From Halorussus gelatinilyticus (GTDB lineage Archaea > Halobacteriota > Halobacteria > Halobacteriales > Haladaptataceae): 64,000 nt of DNA. Below the pieces are notes generated by a model. The model was not told where the DNA came from and searched no databases. It was given only the letters and a program-made list of their open reading frames with translations. Of this stretch, positions 47,764-56,732 are shown in pieces. Numbering within the stretch: the first letter of the stretch is position 1; the number at the start of each line of letters is the position of its first letter. The position numbers were made by a program, and so were the translations under genes. Location of the stretch: contig NZ_CP096658.1 in NCBI RefSeq assembly GCF_023238445.1, positions 1,116,001-1,180,000 on the forward strand. Direction: 5' to 3'.

Positions 47764-48612
47764 ATGTTCTACCACGACAACGAACTCCAGTACGAAGTCG
47801 AAGTCGAGGACCCGGACCCGTACTTCGCCAAGATGTTGCAGGAAGCCATCGGCGGCGTCGAGGGCGAGATGCGGGTCGCGCTCCAGTACATGTTCCAGGC
47901 GTTCGGACAGCCCAAGGAAAAGCAGGAGTACCGCAACCTGCTGATGGAGACCGCGGCCGAGGAGTTGGGCCACATCGAGATGCTGGCCACGGCCGTCACG
48001 AAGAACCTCCAGGGCGCGCCCGACGAACTGCGCCGTGAGGCGCGCGAGAACGACGCGGTCATCGACGCGATGATGAGCGGCGGGCAACCGCGACAGGCGC
48101 TGTCGGCCGGTCTCCACGCCATGCCGGTGGACGCCAACGGCAACCCCTTCAGCGGGAACTTCATCGTCGCCAGCGGGAACCTCGCGGCGGACATGTACGC
48201 CAACATCATGGCCGAATCGACCGGGCGACTGCTGGCGACCCGACTGTACGAGATGACCGACGACGAGGGGATGAAGGACATGCTGGCGTACCTCATCGCC
48301 CGCGACACGATGCACCAGAACCAGTGGCACGCCGCGCTCGAAGAGATGGGCGAGACGGTCCCCGTGCCCGCGAGCTTCGACCAGGAGAAGGAGAATCAGG
48401 AGTACAACTACGAGTTCATGTCCACGTTCCGGGAGGACCGCGAGGACCCCCACGAGCGCTGGACGGAGGGCGTCTCCATCGACGGGAAGGGCGAGTTCTC
48501 CTTCGGCACCCAACCCGGCGGCGGGAACCCGCAACTCGAAAAGGCCATCGCGGAGATGTACAACGAGGCCAGCGGCGGGTCCGGCGACTCGACCATCGAA
48601 GACGGCGAGTAG
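47764..48612 (+). CDS. Manganese catalase family protein
   Basis: A 282-residue ferritin-like dinuclear manganese protein that disproportionates hydrogen peroxide. The N-terminal MFYHDNELQYEVEVEDPDP is typical. Metal-ligand Glu/His residues are visible in GGVEGEMRVALQYMFQAFG (about 30-48), TAAEELGHIEMLATAV (about 62-77), MAESTGRLLATRLYEM (about 149-164) and IARDTMHQNQWHAALE (about 178-193). The C-terminal tail is Gly/Asn-rich and acidic. A TTATAAATG promoter-like element lies about 60 bases upstream. Confidence 0.92.
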   Translation: MFYHDNELQYEVEVEDPDPYFAKMLQEAIGGVEGEMRVALQYMFQAFGQPKEKQEYRNLLMETAAEELGHIEMLATAVTKNLQGAPDELRREARENDAVIDAMMSGGQPRQALSAGLHAMPVDANGNPFSGNFIVASGNLAADMYANIMAESTGRLLATRLYEMTDDEGMKDMLAYLIARDTMHQNQWHAALEEMGETVPVPASFDQEKENQEYNYEFMSTFREDREDPHERWTEGVSIDGKGEFSFGTQPGGGNPQLEKAIAEMYNEASGGSGDSTIEDGE

Positions 48613-48619
48613 CGAAGCC

Positions 48620-49084
48620 TCACGCCCGGCGGACGACCGCGAAGGTAGTGCCCAACACCGCGCCGTAGAGGACGTGACCGACGAGGCTCCCGACGCTCGG
48701 GTCGGGAATCGGCAGGACGAGGACGGTGTTCGCCACCGCCCAGAACGCCACGGCGACGCCGGTCGCCACCGCCCAGAGCGCGACGCCGAACGCCGCCCCG
48801 AGCGCGACCCCAGTCGCGGGTCGGTCGGCGAAGCGGGCGATTCGGGGGAAACTCACGACGCCGACGTAGACCAGCGCGAACGCGAGGCTGTGGAACAGGT
48901 GGACGACCCAACTGTACGCCAGCGTCTCGGGCGCGACGACCGCCTCGCGCGGCGGGAGGACGCCGACGACGAACTGGAGGTAGAGACCGAAGCAGACGCC
49001 GGCGACGAGTCCGGCGACAGCGCCGCCGACCCAGCGACTCCGGCCGCGTCGGTCGCGTCGAATCGCGGTCTCGGTCTCGGCCAT
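48620..49084 (-). CDS. Hypothetical four-span membrane protein
   Basis: A 154-residue protein with a basic N-terminus (RRDRRGRSRW) and four hydrophobic segments (about 18-39, 52-78, 90-115 and 124-148). Gly/Ala-rich helices (GAVAGLVAGVCFGLYLQFVVG; GVALGAAFGVALWAVATGVAVA) suggest close packing. No family is recognised; role unknown. The ATG at 49084 is used because the longer ORF to 49183 adds a Cys/Arg-rich stretch. Convergent with the catalase gene, 7 bp from its stop. Confidence 0.7.
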   Translation of the reverse strand: MAETETAIRRDRRGRSRWVGGAVAGLVAGVCFGLYLQFVVGVLPPREAVVAPETLAYSWVVHLFHSLAFALVYVGVVSFPRIARFADRPATGVALGAAFGVALWAVATGVAVAFWAVANTVLVLPIPDPSVGSLVGHVLYGAVLGTTFAVVRRA

Positions 49085-49559
49085 ATTGTGAGATATGTTA
49101 GCGTGGCTGAAAAACCGCCGCGTTCGTTCGCACCGTTCACGGCCGCGCGGCGACGCCGCGCTCGGGACCGAGCGCGGCGTCACGCTCGATTGTCGGCGGA
49201 AAGTGGACGTTACTCGACTTCTCTCGGGGCGGAGCTATCGCGCGGTCTCACGCGAGAGCGTCGGCCGTGCCGACCAAAATCCGGAACGCGAGTCAGCGCC
49301 GCCGCACGGACGCGAACACCGCGCCGAGGACCCCGCCGCGAGGGAAGCGGAACATATCTATCAGTGTTTGAGGAATAGAGATACGGTTCTAAGCTATCTG
49401 TAGAGGGTCAAAAGACAGAGGAAGATTTCTATACGTCCATCCGTTCGCCGGTCGGCCTCCAACCGAAACGGAGGGGTGAAAACGCGTGCCACGACTCGAT
49501 TTCGCGGGGACGCGATGCTCGGTCGGACGGTGGACGGGCGCCACCGACGCCACCGACGG
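49085..49559. other. Gene-free stretch with a very strong hairpin
   Basis: GACGCCGCGCTCG-GGAC-CGAGCGCGGCGTC (49152-49181) is a perfect 13-bp stem with a 4-base loop. An AT-rich stretch follows near 49355-49385. No ORF here has convincing coding character; part of it may be the lost 5' end of the hydrolase pseudogene that follows. Confidence 0.6.
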
Positions 49560-50066
49560 GCGGCCGACTGCGCCGGCGGCAACCTCGCGGCCGCGGTCTC
49601 GCTCATGGCCCGCGACAAGGGCGGTCCTGCCATCGACTACCAAATGCTGGTCTACCCGGCGACTACCTTCTCCTACGAGTTCGCCGACGAACCGTCCGGC
49701 GGCGAGAGCTACTTCATCACCGAACCCGACCTCCAATGGTCGTGGGACCACTACCTCGAAAACGACATCGACGGGATGAGTCCCTACGCCTCGCCGCTCC
49801 GAGCCAACGACCTGAGCGACCTGCCGCCCGCGACCGTCCTCACCGCGGAGTTCGACCCGCTGAAGGACGAGGGCGTCGCCTACGCCGACCGCCTCGCGGA
49901 CGCCGGGGTGGCGGTCGAACACACTCACTACGACGAGATGGTCCACTCGTTCTTCACGAACGTCGCCGAACCGCGCGTCGAGCAAGCGTGGGACGCGATG
50001 GCCGAAATCGACGCCCACCTCGACGACGCTCTCGCGGACGAGGAGGAAGACCTCCTCGTCGCCTGA
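49560..50066 (+). pseudogene. Truncated alpha/beta hydrolase (HSL/carboxylesterase-like)
   Basis: The 3' part of an alpha/beta-hydrolase-3 gene. It starts abruptly at ADCAGGNLAAAVSLMARDKG, which corresponds to the nucleophile elbow GDSAGGN of the family, with Cys in place of the catalytic Ser (codon TGC at 49569). The catalytic Asp (TAEFDPLKDEG) and His (DEMVHSFF) remain in the C-terminal half. The oxyanion HGGG region and everything upstream is missing; the preceding in-frame DNA encodes Arg/His-rich nonsense. A frame is open from 49476, but the product cannot be a normal esterase. Confidence 0.8.
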
Positions 50067-50162
50067 CGCCGCCTCGAACGAGTCGAACACCGTCGCGTCA
50101 GACGCGACCGTAGAACTACCTCGAACCGACCGCTTTTACCCGTCGGTTCCCTCCCACAGAAC

Positions 50163-51425
50163 ATGACTCTGTGCCTGTCCGAAGCGCGGCCCGACCCGCC
50201 GGAGACGGCGGTCGATGGCGTCTGGTTGTCCTGTATCGAGTGCGACGCGACCTTCGCACCGTTCGAGGCGGTACGGTACACCTGCGACGACTGCGACGGC
50301 CTGCTGGAAGTCCGGTACGCCGACCTGCCGACCTTCGAGGACTTTGAGGGCGAACTCGGCGTCTGGCGGTACGCCGACGCGCTCCCCTTCGAGGCGGGCG
50401 TGAGCATCGACGAGGGCGGTACGCCGCTCTACGAGGTGCCAACCATCGAGGCCGAAACGGGCGTCGCCGACCTCCGGGTCAAACACGAGGGGATGAACCC
50501 GACCGGGAGTTTCAAAGACCGCGGCATGACCGTCGGCGTCCGCGTCGCCGAGAGACTGGGCGTGGACCGCCTCGCGTGCGCGTCCACGGGCAACACGAGC
50601 GCGGCGCTCGCGTGCTACGGTGCGCGCGCAGGCACGGAGGTCCTCGTCCTCCTTCCCGCGGGCAAAGTCGCCGCTGGCAAGGTCGCGCAGGCCAGCCTCC
50701 ACGGTGCCCGGATTCTGGAAGTGGACGGCAACTTCGACGCCTGTCTCGACGTCGTGTCGGACCTCGCCGACCGCGGGGAGGCCTACCTGCTCAACTCGCT
50801 CAACCCCTTCCGACTGGAGGGCCAGAAGACCATCGGCCTCGAAATCTTGGAGCAGTTCCGCGACCAGACGGGCGACCTCCCCGACCGCATCGTCCTGCCG
50901 GTCGGCAACGCGGGCAACACCGCCGCGCTCTACAAGGCGTTCCGCGAGTTGGTCCGGAGCGGCGCGCTCGACGCCGACGACGTGCCCACGCTGACCGGCG
51001 TGCAGGCGGAAGGCGCGGCCCCGATGGTCGAAGCAATCGAGGAGGGGAACGACGAGGTCCACCGCTGGGAGGAGGTCGAGACGCGCGCCACCGCCATCCG
51101 CATCGGCAACCCCGTCAACGCGCCGAAGGCTCTGCCCGGCATCCGGGAGACCGGCGGGACCGCGGTCGCGGTCTCCGACGAGGAGATCACCGACGCCCAG
51201 CGCGCGCTGGCCCGCGACGGCGTGGGCGTCGAACCCGCGAGCGCCGCGTCGGTCGCGGGACTCCGAAAGCTGCGCGAGTCGGGCGAAATCGCGGCCGACG
51301 AGCGGGTCGTCTGCCTGACGACGGGCCACCTCCTGAAGGACCCCGACGCCGCGGCCGCCGCGGGAGCGGACCCCGAACCGGTCCCGGCCGACACCGACGG
51401 CGTGCTGGAGCATCTGGGCGAGTAG
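50163..51425 (+). CDS. thrC: Threonine synthase
   Basis: A 420-residue PLP enzyme turning O-phosphohomoserine into threonine. An N-terminal zinc-ribbon-like pair CIEC...CDDC (about 24-44) is typical of the archaeal type. PLP Lys is in PTGSFKDRGM (about 115-124); the phosphate-binding NAGNTAAL is at about 249-256 and STGNTSAAL at about 141-149. Fold type II. It has a single ATG at 50163 preceded by an unremarkable leader and no operon partner. Confidence 0.95.
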   Translation: MTLCLSEARPDPPETAVDGVWLSCIECDATFAPFEAVRYTCDDCDGLLEVRYADLPTFEDFEGELGVWRYADALPFEAGVSIDEGGTPLYEVPTIEAETGVADLRVKHEGMNPTGSFKDRGMTVGVRVAERLGVDRLACASTGNTSAALACYGARAGTEVLVLLPAGKVAAGKVAQASLHGARILEVDGNFDACLDVVSDLADRGEAYLLNSLNPFRLEGQKTIGLEILEQFRDQTGDLPDRIVLPVGNAGNTAALYKAFRELVRSGALDADDVPTLTGVQAEGAAPMVEAIEEGNDEVHRWEEVETRATAIRIGNPVNAPKALPGIRETGGTAVAVSDEEITDAQRALARDGVGVEPASAASVAGLRKLRESGEIAADERVVCLTTGHLLKDPDAAAAAGADPEPVPADTDGVLEHLGE

Positions 51426-51514
51426 GTTCTCCCGTCCTGCCCTCTCCAGTCGAAACGGCGTCGTGCGTCCGTCTGACGCGTCGCCCCCGTCGTCCGCCCG
51501 ACGCGACTTTTCGA

Positions 51515-51754
51515 CGTTCGATATCGGACTACGACGCCGAGAACGGGAAGGAACAGCATTGCACCCAAGACGACGAGTGCTTGTTTCCGTCGAGTGGCGG
51601 TGTATCGGTGCCGTCCTTGGCGCCACTCGGCGCGTGCGATGGCGAAAACTGCTGTCAGTGATGTGGCCCCACTTTCCGTGGACGATACCGACAGCGTCGG
51701 ATTCCCGTGGGGCGATTGTTCGTCCATCGGCTCCGGTACGTTTTCCTCGGTCAC
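51515..51754 (-). pseudogene. ABC-2 permease remnant (5' part)
   Basis: About 80 codons resembling the N-terminus of a haloarchaeal ABC-2-type permease (AVFAIARAEWRQGRHRYTATRRKQ, then a hydrophobic segment LVVLGAMLFLPVLGVVV). After this the frame runs into Arg/Thr-rich nonsense that is antisense to thrC. Its ATG overlaps the ATPase-remnant stop (ATGA), preserving the original operon junction. The exact right-hand break is uncertain by about 20 bases. Confidence 0.65.
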
Positions 51755-52149
51755 GCTGGATCACCGTGGCGTTTGGAGGGGTTCGGGTCCTCCGTAGCGA
51801 TGTGTGAGGAGTCGTCAGTGATATCGAGGAAGGCCTCTTCGAGACTCGCCCCGCCTTCGCGGCTCGCACGTTGCGTCAGTTCTGAGGGGGCGTCTTCCGC
51901 GACGAGCGACCCCTCGTGGAGAACACCGACCGTATCGGCCAGTTCTTCGACGACGGGAAGGATGTGTGTCGAGAGGAAGACGGTCGTTCCCTCGTCAGTT
52001 AAATCGCCGATGAGGTCGATCACCTCACGCGCTGCGCGAGGGTCGAGTCCCGTCGTGGGTTCGTCCAAGAAGACGACAGATGGCTTGTGGAGGACCGCCT
52101 GAAGTAGCCCGACTTTCTGGCGCATCCCCGTGGAGTAGGTTTCATATTT
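51751..52149 (-). pseudogene. ABC transporter ATPase remnant (3' part)
   Basis: The C-terminal 130 codons of an ABC ATPase: the signature region ETYSTGMRQKVGLLQA, Walker B VVFLDEPTTGLDP, D-loop, and the switch His in FLSTHILPVVEEL. Walker A and the entire N-terminal half are gone. The sequence changes abruptly to AT-rich DNA and a stop at 52153, just before the signature motif. With the permease remnant this is what is left of one exporter operon. Confidence 0.82.
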
Positions 52150-52293
52150 ATGTTATAGACAAAATCTTTATACTATAGTTAATATGCCCGGCGTTAGTAT
52201 CCTTACAGTTACTTGTGCGCGGATTCTAAGATACCACCCCTGTTACATTTATTGTTCAAAAGCGCAATATCTGGTGCGGTTCTCGTTCGCTCC

Positions 52294-53547
52294 TTACTTA
52301 CTCCGTGCGAGTCGCACCACGACCCCGCTGCTGACGAGCAGGCAGACGAGTAGCCCCGCGAACGCCGCGGTGTAGGAGACCCGGCCCGCGACGAACCCGA
52401 CGTAACTCGGGCCGAGGCTCCCGAGACCGATGTAGACGGTCCGGGTCGCGCCGAGGTCCCCGCCCATGCTCCCGTCCGGGAACGTGTCCATCAGCAGCGC
52501 CTGCATCACCGGCGGGTAGGCCATGAGTCCGGCCGCGAAGACGACGACGGCGACACCGACCGCGAGCCGCCCCTCCGCGGCGAGGAGTCCGGCGAGCGCG
52601 CAGGCCGCGACGACCAAGGCTCCGGCAGCGACCCCGGCCCTCGCGAACCGGTCGCCGAGCGATCCCGAGAGGGGCTTGACCGCCGCACCGACCACGAAGA
52701 GCGCGGCGAACCCGCCGCTGGCGAGTCCCGCGGGGAACCCCTTCGACGCCCGGAGGAACGTCGGCAGGAACCCGGCCGCGCTCTGCCACGTGAACGCGTA
52801 GAGCGCGTAGGCCAGCAGGTACCACCGCATCTTGGGTCGCTTCCAGAGCCGGGTCGCGGTCGCCGCCGCGTCCGAGAGGCCCGCGGCGACCGACTCGCGG
52901 TCCACCGTCGGGCGTTCGTACGCCTCGCGCCCCCAGACGTGGAGCGCGAGCGCCACCCCCGCGAGGACGGCAATGACCGGCGCGTACGCCGACCGCCAAC
53001 CGGCGAGCGCGAGCGCCGCGACCGCGAGTCCCGCCGCGGCCGCACCGCCCACGTCGCCCGAAGCGGTGTGGAGACCGAACGCCTGACCGCGGCGCTCGAC
53101 GAACAGGTCCGAGACGAGCGCCCGCGCCGGGGTCGGGTAGAGTCCCGCGCCGGTCCCGACGACGACCGCTCCGAGGAGGAAGACGGGGTAGCTCGGCGCG
53201 CTGGCGAGGACCGCGAACCCCGCGACGACCAGCGAGAGGCCCGCGACCAGCAGGGTCTTGCGCGTCAGATCGTCGGAGAGGCGACCGCTGGGGTACTGAC
53301 AGAGCGCGTACAGCCCCCAGAGCGTCGTGAACGCGAAACCGGACTGGAAGTCGGTGATGGCGAGGTCGCCCATCACGGCCGAAAGCATCGGCGAGAGGAC
53401 GAGTCGCCCGGTCTGAATGGCGGCCCATCCGAGCGAGACCGCGAGCAGGAGGCGGCCGGAGTAGCCCGTCAGGAGGCGCTCGCGCTCCTCGGGGTCGTCG
53501 GCGTCCGGACGGTCGGCGTCGGTCTCGTCGGCGCGGCCGCGTGACAC
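52294..53547 (-). CDS. MFS transporter
   Basis: A 417-residue major facilitator superfamily protein with 12 predicted membrane helices. The loop 2-3 motif GRLSDDLTRKTLL (about 84-96) and the related GSLGDRFARAG between helices 8 and 9 mark the two halves; FLLGAVVVGTGAGLYPTPARALV corresponds to the helix 4-5 region. The substrate is unknown. A GTG start at 53547 (VSRGRADETD) preceded by a TATA-like AACTCAAATACC is preferred to the Arg/Ser-rich extension up to 53727. Confidence 0.88.
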   Translation of the reverse strand: MSRGRADETDADRPDADDPEERERLLTGYSGRLLLAVSLGWAAIQTGRLVLSPMLSAVMGDLAITDFQSGFAFTTLWGLYALCQYPSGRLSDDLTRKTLLVAGLSLVVAGFAVLASAPSYPVFLLGAVVVGTGAGLYPTPARALVSDLFVERRGQAFGLHTASGDVGGAAAAGLAVAALALAGWRSAYAPVIAVLAGVALALHVWGREAYERPTVDRESVAAGLSDAAATATRLWKRPKMRWYLLAYALYAFTWQSAAGFLPTFLRASKGFPAGLASGGFAALFVVGAAVKPLSGSLGDRFARAGVAAGALVVAACALAGLLAAEGRLAVGVAVVVFAAGLMAYPPVMQALLMDTFPDGSMGGDLGATRTVYIGLGSLGPSYVGFVAGRVSYTAAFAGLLVCLLVSSGVVVRLARSK

Positions 53548-53629
53548 TCTCGGAGCAAAGCGACCCGGGTATTTGAGTTCGGGCTTTGCGGCAGAGGCGT
53601 CGGCGTCTTCGCTCTCGTTCGCGGGCGAC

Positions 53630-53857
53630 TCAGAGCGCGCTCGCCCCGAAGTACAACCCGACCGCGACGAGTGCGACGCCGACGGCCTGCACGACTCGCC
53701 GCCACCGACCGCCGCCCGAATCCGCACCGTACTCGCCGCCGCGTCCGGGCGGCCGCCGACCCGCCGCGTGCATCCGGACGACGGCGTCCGGGGCCGCGAG
53801 GAAGAACAGGCCGAGGCCGACGCCGAGGACGGCCGCGAGCAGGGTTCTGAAATCCAT
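53630..53857 (-). CDS. Small two-span membrane protein
   Basis: A 75-residue protein, MDFRTLLAAVLGVGLGLFF..., with hydrophobic segments at about 6-27 and 56-74 joined by an Arg/Gly-rich loop. Such short hairpin membrane proteins are common in haloarchaea without known role. It follows htpX by 9 bp on the same strand and may be co-transcribed with it. Confidence 0.7.
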   Translation of the reverse strand: MDFRTLLAAVLGVGLGLFFLAAPDAVVRMHAAGRRPPGRGGEYGADSGGGRWRRVVQAVGVALVAVGLYFGASAL

Positions 53858-53866
53858 CGTCGGGAG

Positions 53867-54691
53867 TCAGTTCCGCAGGCGCTCGATGCGCTTCTCGACC
53901 GGCGGGTGACTGGCGAACAGTCGCGCGAGCCCGGACGCCTCGCCGAAGATGCAGAGCGCGCTGACCTCCGAGTCGATTTCGGACCCGCGAGCGCGTTCGC
54001 TCCCCGAACTGATCTTTTCGAGGGCGCGAGCGAGCGATTCGCCGCCGCCGATTTCCGCGGCGGCGTCGGCGTCCGCGACGTACTCCCGGTAGCGCGAGAT
54101 GGCGAGGACGAACACCATCACGAGCAGTTGGGTTATCTGGCCGACGACCATCGCCAGGAAGAAGTCCGCGAGGTCGTTGTCGCCGGTCAGCAGGACCGCC
54201 CACTGCGCGACGATGGCGACGATGGACGCGACGCCCTGTCCGAGGACCATCATCACCACGTCGCGGTTCCGGACGTGAGCGAGTTCGTGGGCGAGGACGC
54301 CCTCGACCTCGCGAGAGTCGAGCAACTGGAGCAGTTCCTCGGAGACGACGACGGTGCCCGCGCCCTTTCGACCGACCGCGAAGGCGTTGGGCACGCCCAT
54401 CCGGGCGACCATCAGTCGCGGTTTGTCGATGCCCATGTCCTTCGACAGCGACTCCACTTGTCGGTGAATCTCCGGGAAGCGGTCCTCCGGCATCTCCTCC
54501 GCGCCGACGCTCCGGAGCGCGGCCCACTTGCCGATTTTGTACTGGACACCCACGAAGGCGACGCTTCCGAGCGCGACGAGTATCGGCGAGAAGCCGAACA
54601 CGCCCATGGCGACGACCGACGCGAGCGCGTAGAACGCGAACAGGATCGACCCGACGACGGCCATTCGGGCCTTCAGACCGAGATGTTTCAT
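53867..54691 (-). CDS. htpX: HtpX-like membrane zinc protease
   Basis: A 274-residue M48 peptidase that degrades damaged membrane proteins. Two membrane helices lie at about 10-30 and 35-51. The zinc motif HELAH is at 135-139, followed by a further pair of helices (about 150-170 and 178-198) and the third-ligand Glu in SRYREYVADADAA (about residue 203). The C-terminal ASHPPVEKRIERL is the usual family end. Length is normal. Cytoplasmic active site facing the membrane. Confidence 0.94.
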   Translation of the reverse strand: MKHLGLKARMAVVGSILFAFYALASVVAMGVFGFSPILVALGSVAFVGVQYKIGKWAALRSVGAEEMPEDRFPEIHRQVESLSKDMGIDKPRLMVARMGVPNAFAVGRKGAGTVVVSEELLQLLDSREVEGVLAHELAHVRNRDVVMMVLGQGVASIVAIVAQWAVLLTGDNDLADFFLAMVVGQITQLLVMVFVLAISRYREYVADADAAAEIGGGESLARALEKISSGSERARGSEIDSEVSALCIFGEASGLARLFASHPPVEKRIERLRN

Positions 54692-54824
54692 AAGCGGGTG
54701 TGGATAGCGACGCCACTAATAAGCGGTGGTTACGCAGGACGATACGACGAAAGCGCGTCCCAATCGACGTAGCGACAGACCCACGCTCCGCGGAGTTTAT
54801 CTATCACGTATTCGATGTGACCGC

Positions 54825-56672
54825 ATGGTTGACGAATCAGGCTCCTCCCGTCGGCGGTTCCTCGCCGTAGCGATGGGCAGTAGCGTGTTCGCTGGTTGTG
54901 GCGGTTCCTCCTCTTCGACAAACGGCAGAGATGCGACTACGGACGAGACGGCCACCACCACCGAACAGACGACAACGCCGGATTCAGACCCTGTCGTGGA
55001 GAACGAGCTGACCTTCGAACTCGACGCGATGGTCGGCGACGGCGAATCCCAACTCGAAGTGACTGGCGACGGGTCTCACTCCGGAGGCATCGACAGCGTG
55101 CGCGTCGTCTTCGGAACTGGCGAGGAGGTCGAGGTGACCCCTAACGGACAGTTCGAGACCGGATTCGAGGTGCGTCGGCCAGTTCCCGGTGGACAGAGAT
55201 ACGGCGTCGAGGTGAGTCTCGTCCCCTCGAACGGGAAACCTATCTCGAAACGGAAACTGAGCGATTACGTGACCGAACTGCAAGCAGAGGACGCTGGGAA
55301 TCCGACGGTGATTGCGAACTACTACCCGTGGTACGGCCCAGACCGCCACCAGTTGTTCGTCGACGAGCCGGTCATCTCTGACTACAATTCGCGCAACATC
55401 GAGACTATCGAACGGCACGTCGAATGGGCGACCGAGTACGGAATCGACGCCTTCTGCACCAGTTGGTGGGGGCGAGAAAGTTGGGAGGACGAGACGTTGT
55501 CCGACTATTTTGTCCCTGCCGAAGCGACGAACGACATCGAGTTCTGCCTCCTCTACGAGACCAAGTCGCTGTTGGAGCATACCGAAGACGGCGTAGTGGA
55601 CTTCGATGACGAGCAGGTTACGGAGAAGTTCGTCGAGGACGTGGCGTACGTGGCCGAGGAGTACTTCGGCGAGGACAACTACCTCCGAGTCGACGGGAAA
55701 CCACTCGTCTACGTGTACTGGGCGTGGGGCTTCGAAGGGGGCTACGAAGCGGCGTTCACTGCCGCCGAAGAGGCCGCCGGTGAAGAGCTATTCATCGTTC
55801 TCGAAACGGTCGACTGGCGGTTCCCGACCCAACAGGACCGGGACCTGATGCAGGCCGCGGACGGCGTGACGGCTTACGAGATGTATCGCTCCATCGAGGA
55901 CATCAACGAGAACTTCGCCGAGCGGATGACCTCCTACTACCCCGAATGGTTGCTCGCGGCCAAGGACAACGATTGTGCGTTCCTCCCGATGGTGATGCCG
56001 GGGTTCAACAACAGACAGACGAAGGGCGGGGACGAGGACACACCGATTGTCGAGCGAAGCCGAGAACGGACCCAGCGCGTCTGTGAGAAGACCGACCAGT
56101 ACCACGACCCCGCTGTCGACATCTCGTTCGTGACCTCGTGGAACGAGTGGCACGAACACACGCAGGTCGAACCGTCCGAGGAACACGGCACGAGCGACCT
56201 CGAAATAATCCGTAACACGCTCGCAGACGGCGAACCCGAATACTGGATAACCGAGACTGTGAGCATCACGTTCTCGTTCGGCGAGACGGTGAAGGAGTCG
56301 AGTCTCACCGACTCCATCGGTGATGTGGATCGAGACCTCGCGTTCGCACTCGAACGAATCGCCTTCGAGGACAGTTACGGGTCCCAGATTGAATCGTACA
56401 GCCTCGGTACGGAGGGGGAAGAGCCATACCTAAGCGGGGGCGTCTACGCGAGAGCGACCACCGAGAACAAGTCTTGGCGATGGCTCGGCGGCGAAGACGC
56501 CGCGGCGACGTTCACCTTCGATAGCTCGGTTCTTCAGGCAGAGACGCTGACGCTCGAGGGGTTCCCTGCCACGGATGGGCTCTCGGGAACCGCCTCGGTC
56601 GGCGGACTGAAACTCGGGACGGTCGAGTTCAGCGAGCGACGAACGCAGACCTACTCCTTCGAACTCATCTAG
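54825..56672 (+). CDS. Tat-exported lipoprotein with GH99-like (WbsX-type) domain
   Basis: A 615-residue protein. The twin-arginine signal SSRRRFLAVAMGSS runs into a lipobox (VFAGC, Cys near 26), then a Thr/Ser linker and a beta domain (about 55-150). The glycoside-hydrolase-99-like region begins at ANYYPWYGPDRHQ (about 164-176), continues with FCTSWWGRESWEDE and VYVYWAWGFEGGY, and ends near SFVTSWNEWHEHTQVEPS (about 435-452), all typical of this fold. A C-terminal beta domain follows. A role in exopolysaccharide or glycan breakdown is inferred. The ATG at 54825 sets the signal. Confidence 0.82.
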   Translation: MVDESGSSRRRFLAVAMGSSVFAGCGGSSSSTNGRDATTDETATTTEQTTTPDSDPVVENELTFELDAMVGDGESQLEVTGDGSHSGGIDSVRVVFGTGEEVEVTPNGQFETGFEVRRPVPGGQRYGVEVSLVPSNGKPISKRKLSDYVTELQAEDAGNPTVIANYYPWYGPDRHQLFVDEPVISDYNSRNIETIERHVEWATEYGIDAFCTSWWGRESWEDETLSDYFVPAEATNDIEFCLLYETKSLLEHTEDGVVDFDDEQVTEKFVEDVAYVAEEYFGEDNYLRVDGKPLVYVYWAWGFEGGYEAAFTAAEEAAGEELFIVLETVDWRFPTQQDRDLMQAADGVTAYEMYRSIEDINENFAERMTSYYPEWLLAAKDNDCAFLPMVMPGFNNRQTKGGDEDTPIVERSRERTQRVCEKTDQYHDPAVDISFVTSWNEWHEHTQVEPSEEHGTSDLEIIRNTLADGEPEYWITETVSITFSFGETVKESSLTDSIGDVDRDLAFALERIAFEDSYGSQIESYSLGTEGEEPYLSGGVYARATTENKSWRWLGGEDAAATFTFDSSVLQAETLTLEGFPATDGLSGTASVGGLKLGTVEFSERRTQTYSFELI

Positions 56673-56732
56673 GACGTGTCGGTCGCGGACCCGATTCCCC
56701 GAGACCAACCTCGCGGAAACGGGGACGGGGGT

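Noticed and set aside
47705-47944. Short plus-strand ORF beginning just before the Mn catalase
   Set aside because: Out of frame with the catalase and becomes Ser/Arg nonsense inside it; at most an upstream ATG.
48674-49378. 234-codon plus-strand ORF
   Set aside because: Antisense to the four-span membrane protein and then runs through the hairpin region; Arg/Glu-rich with no domain.
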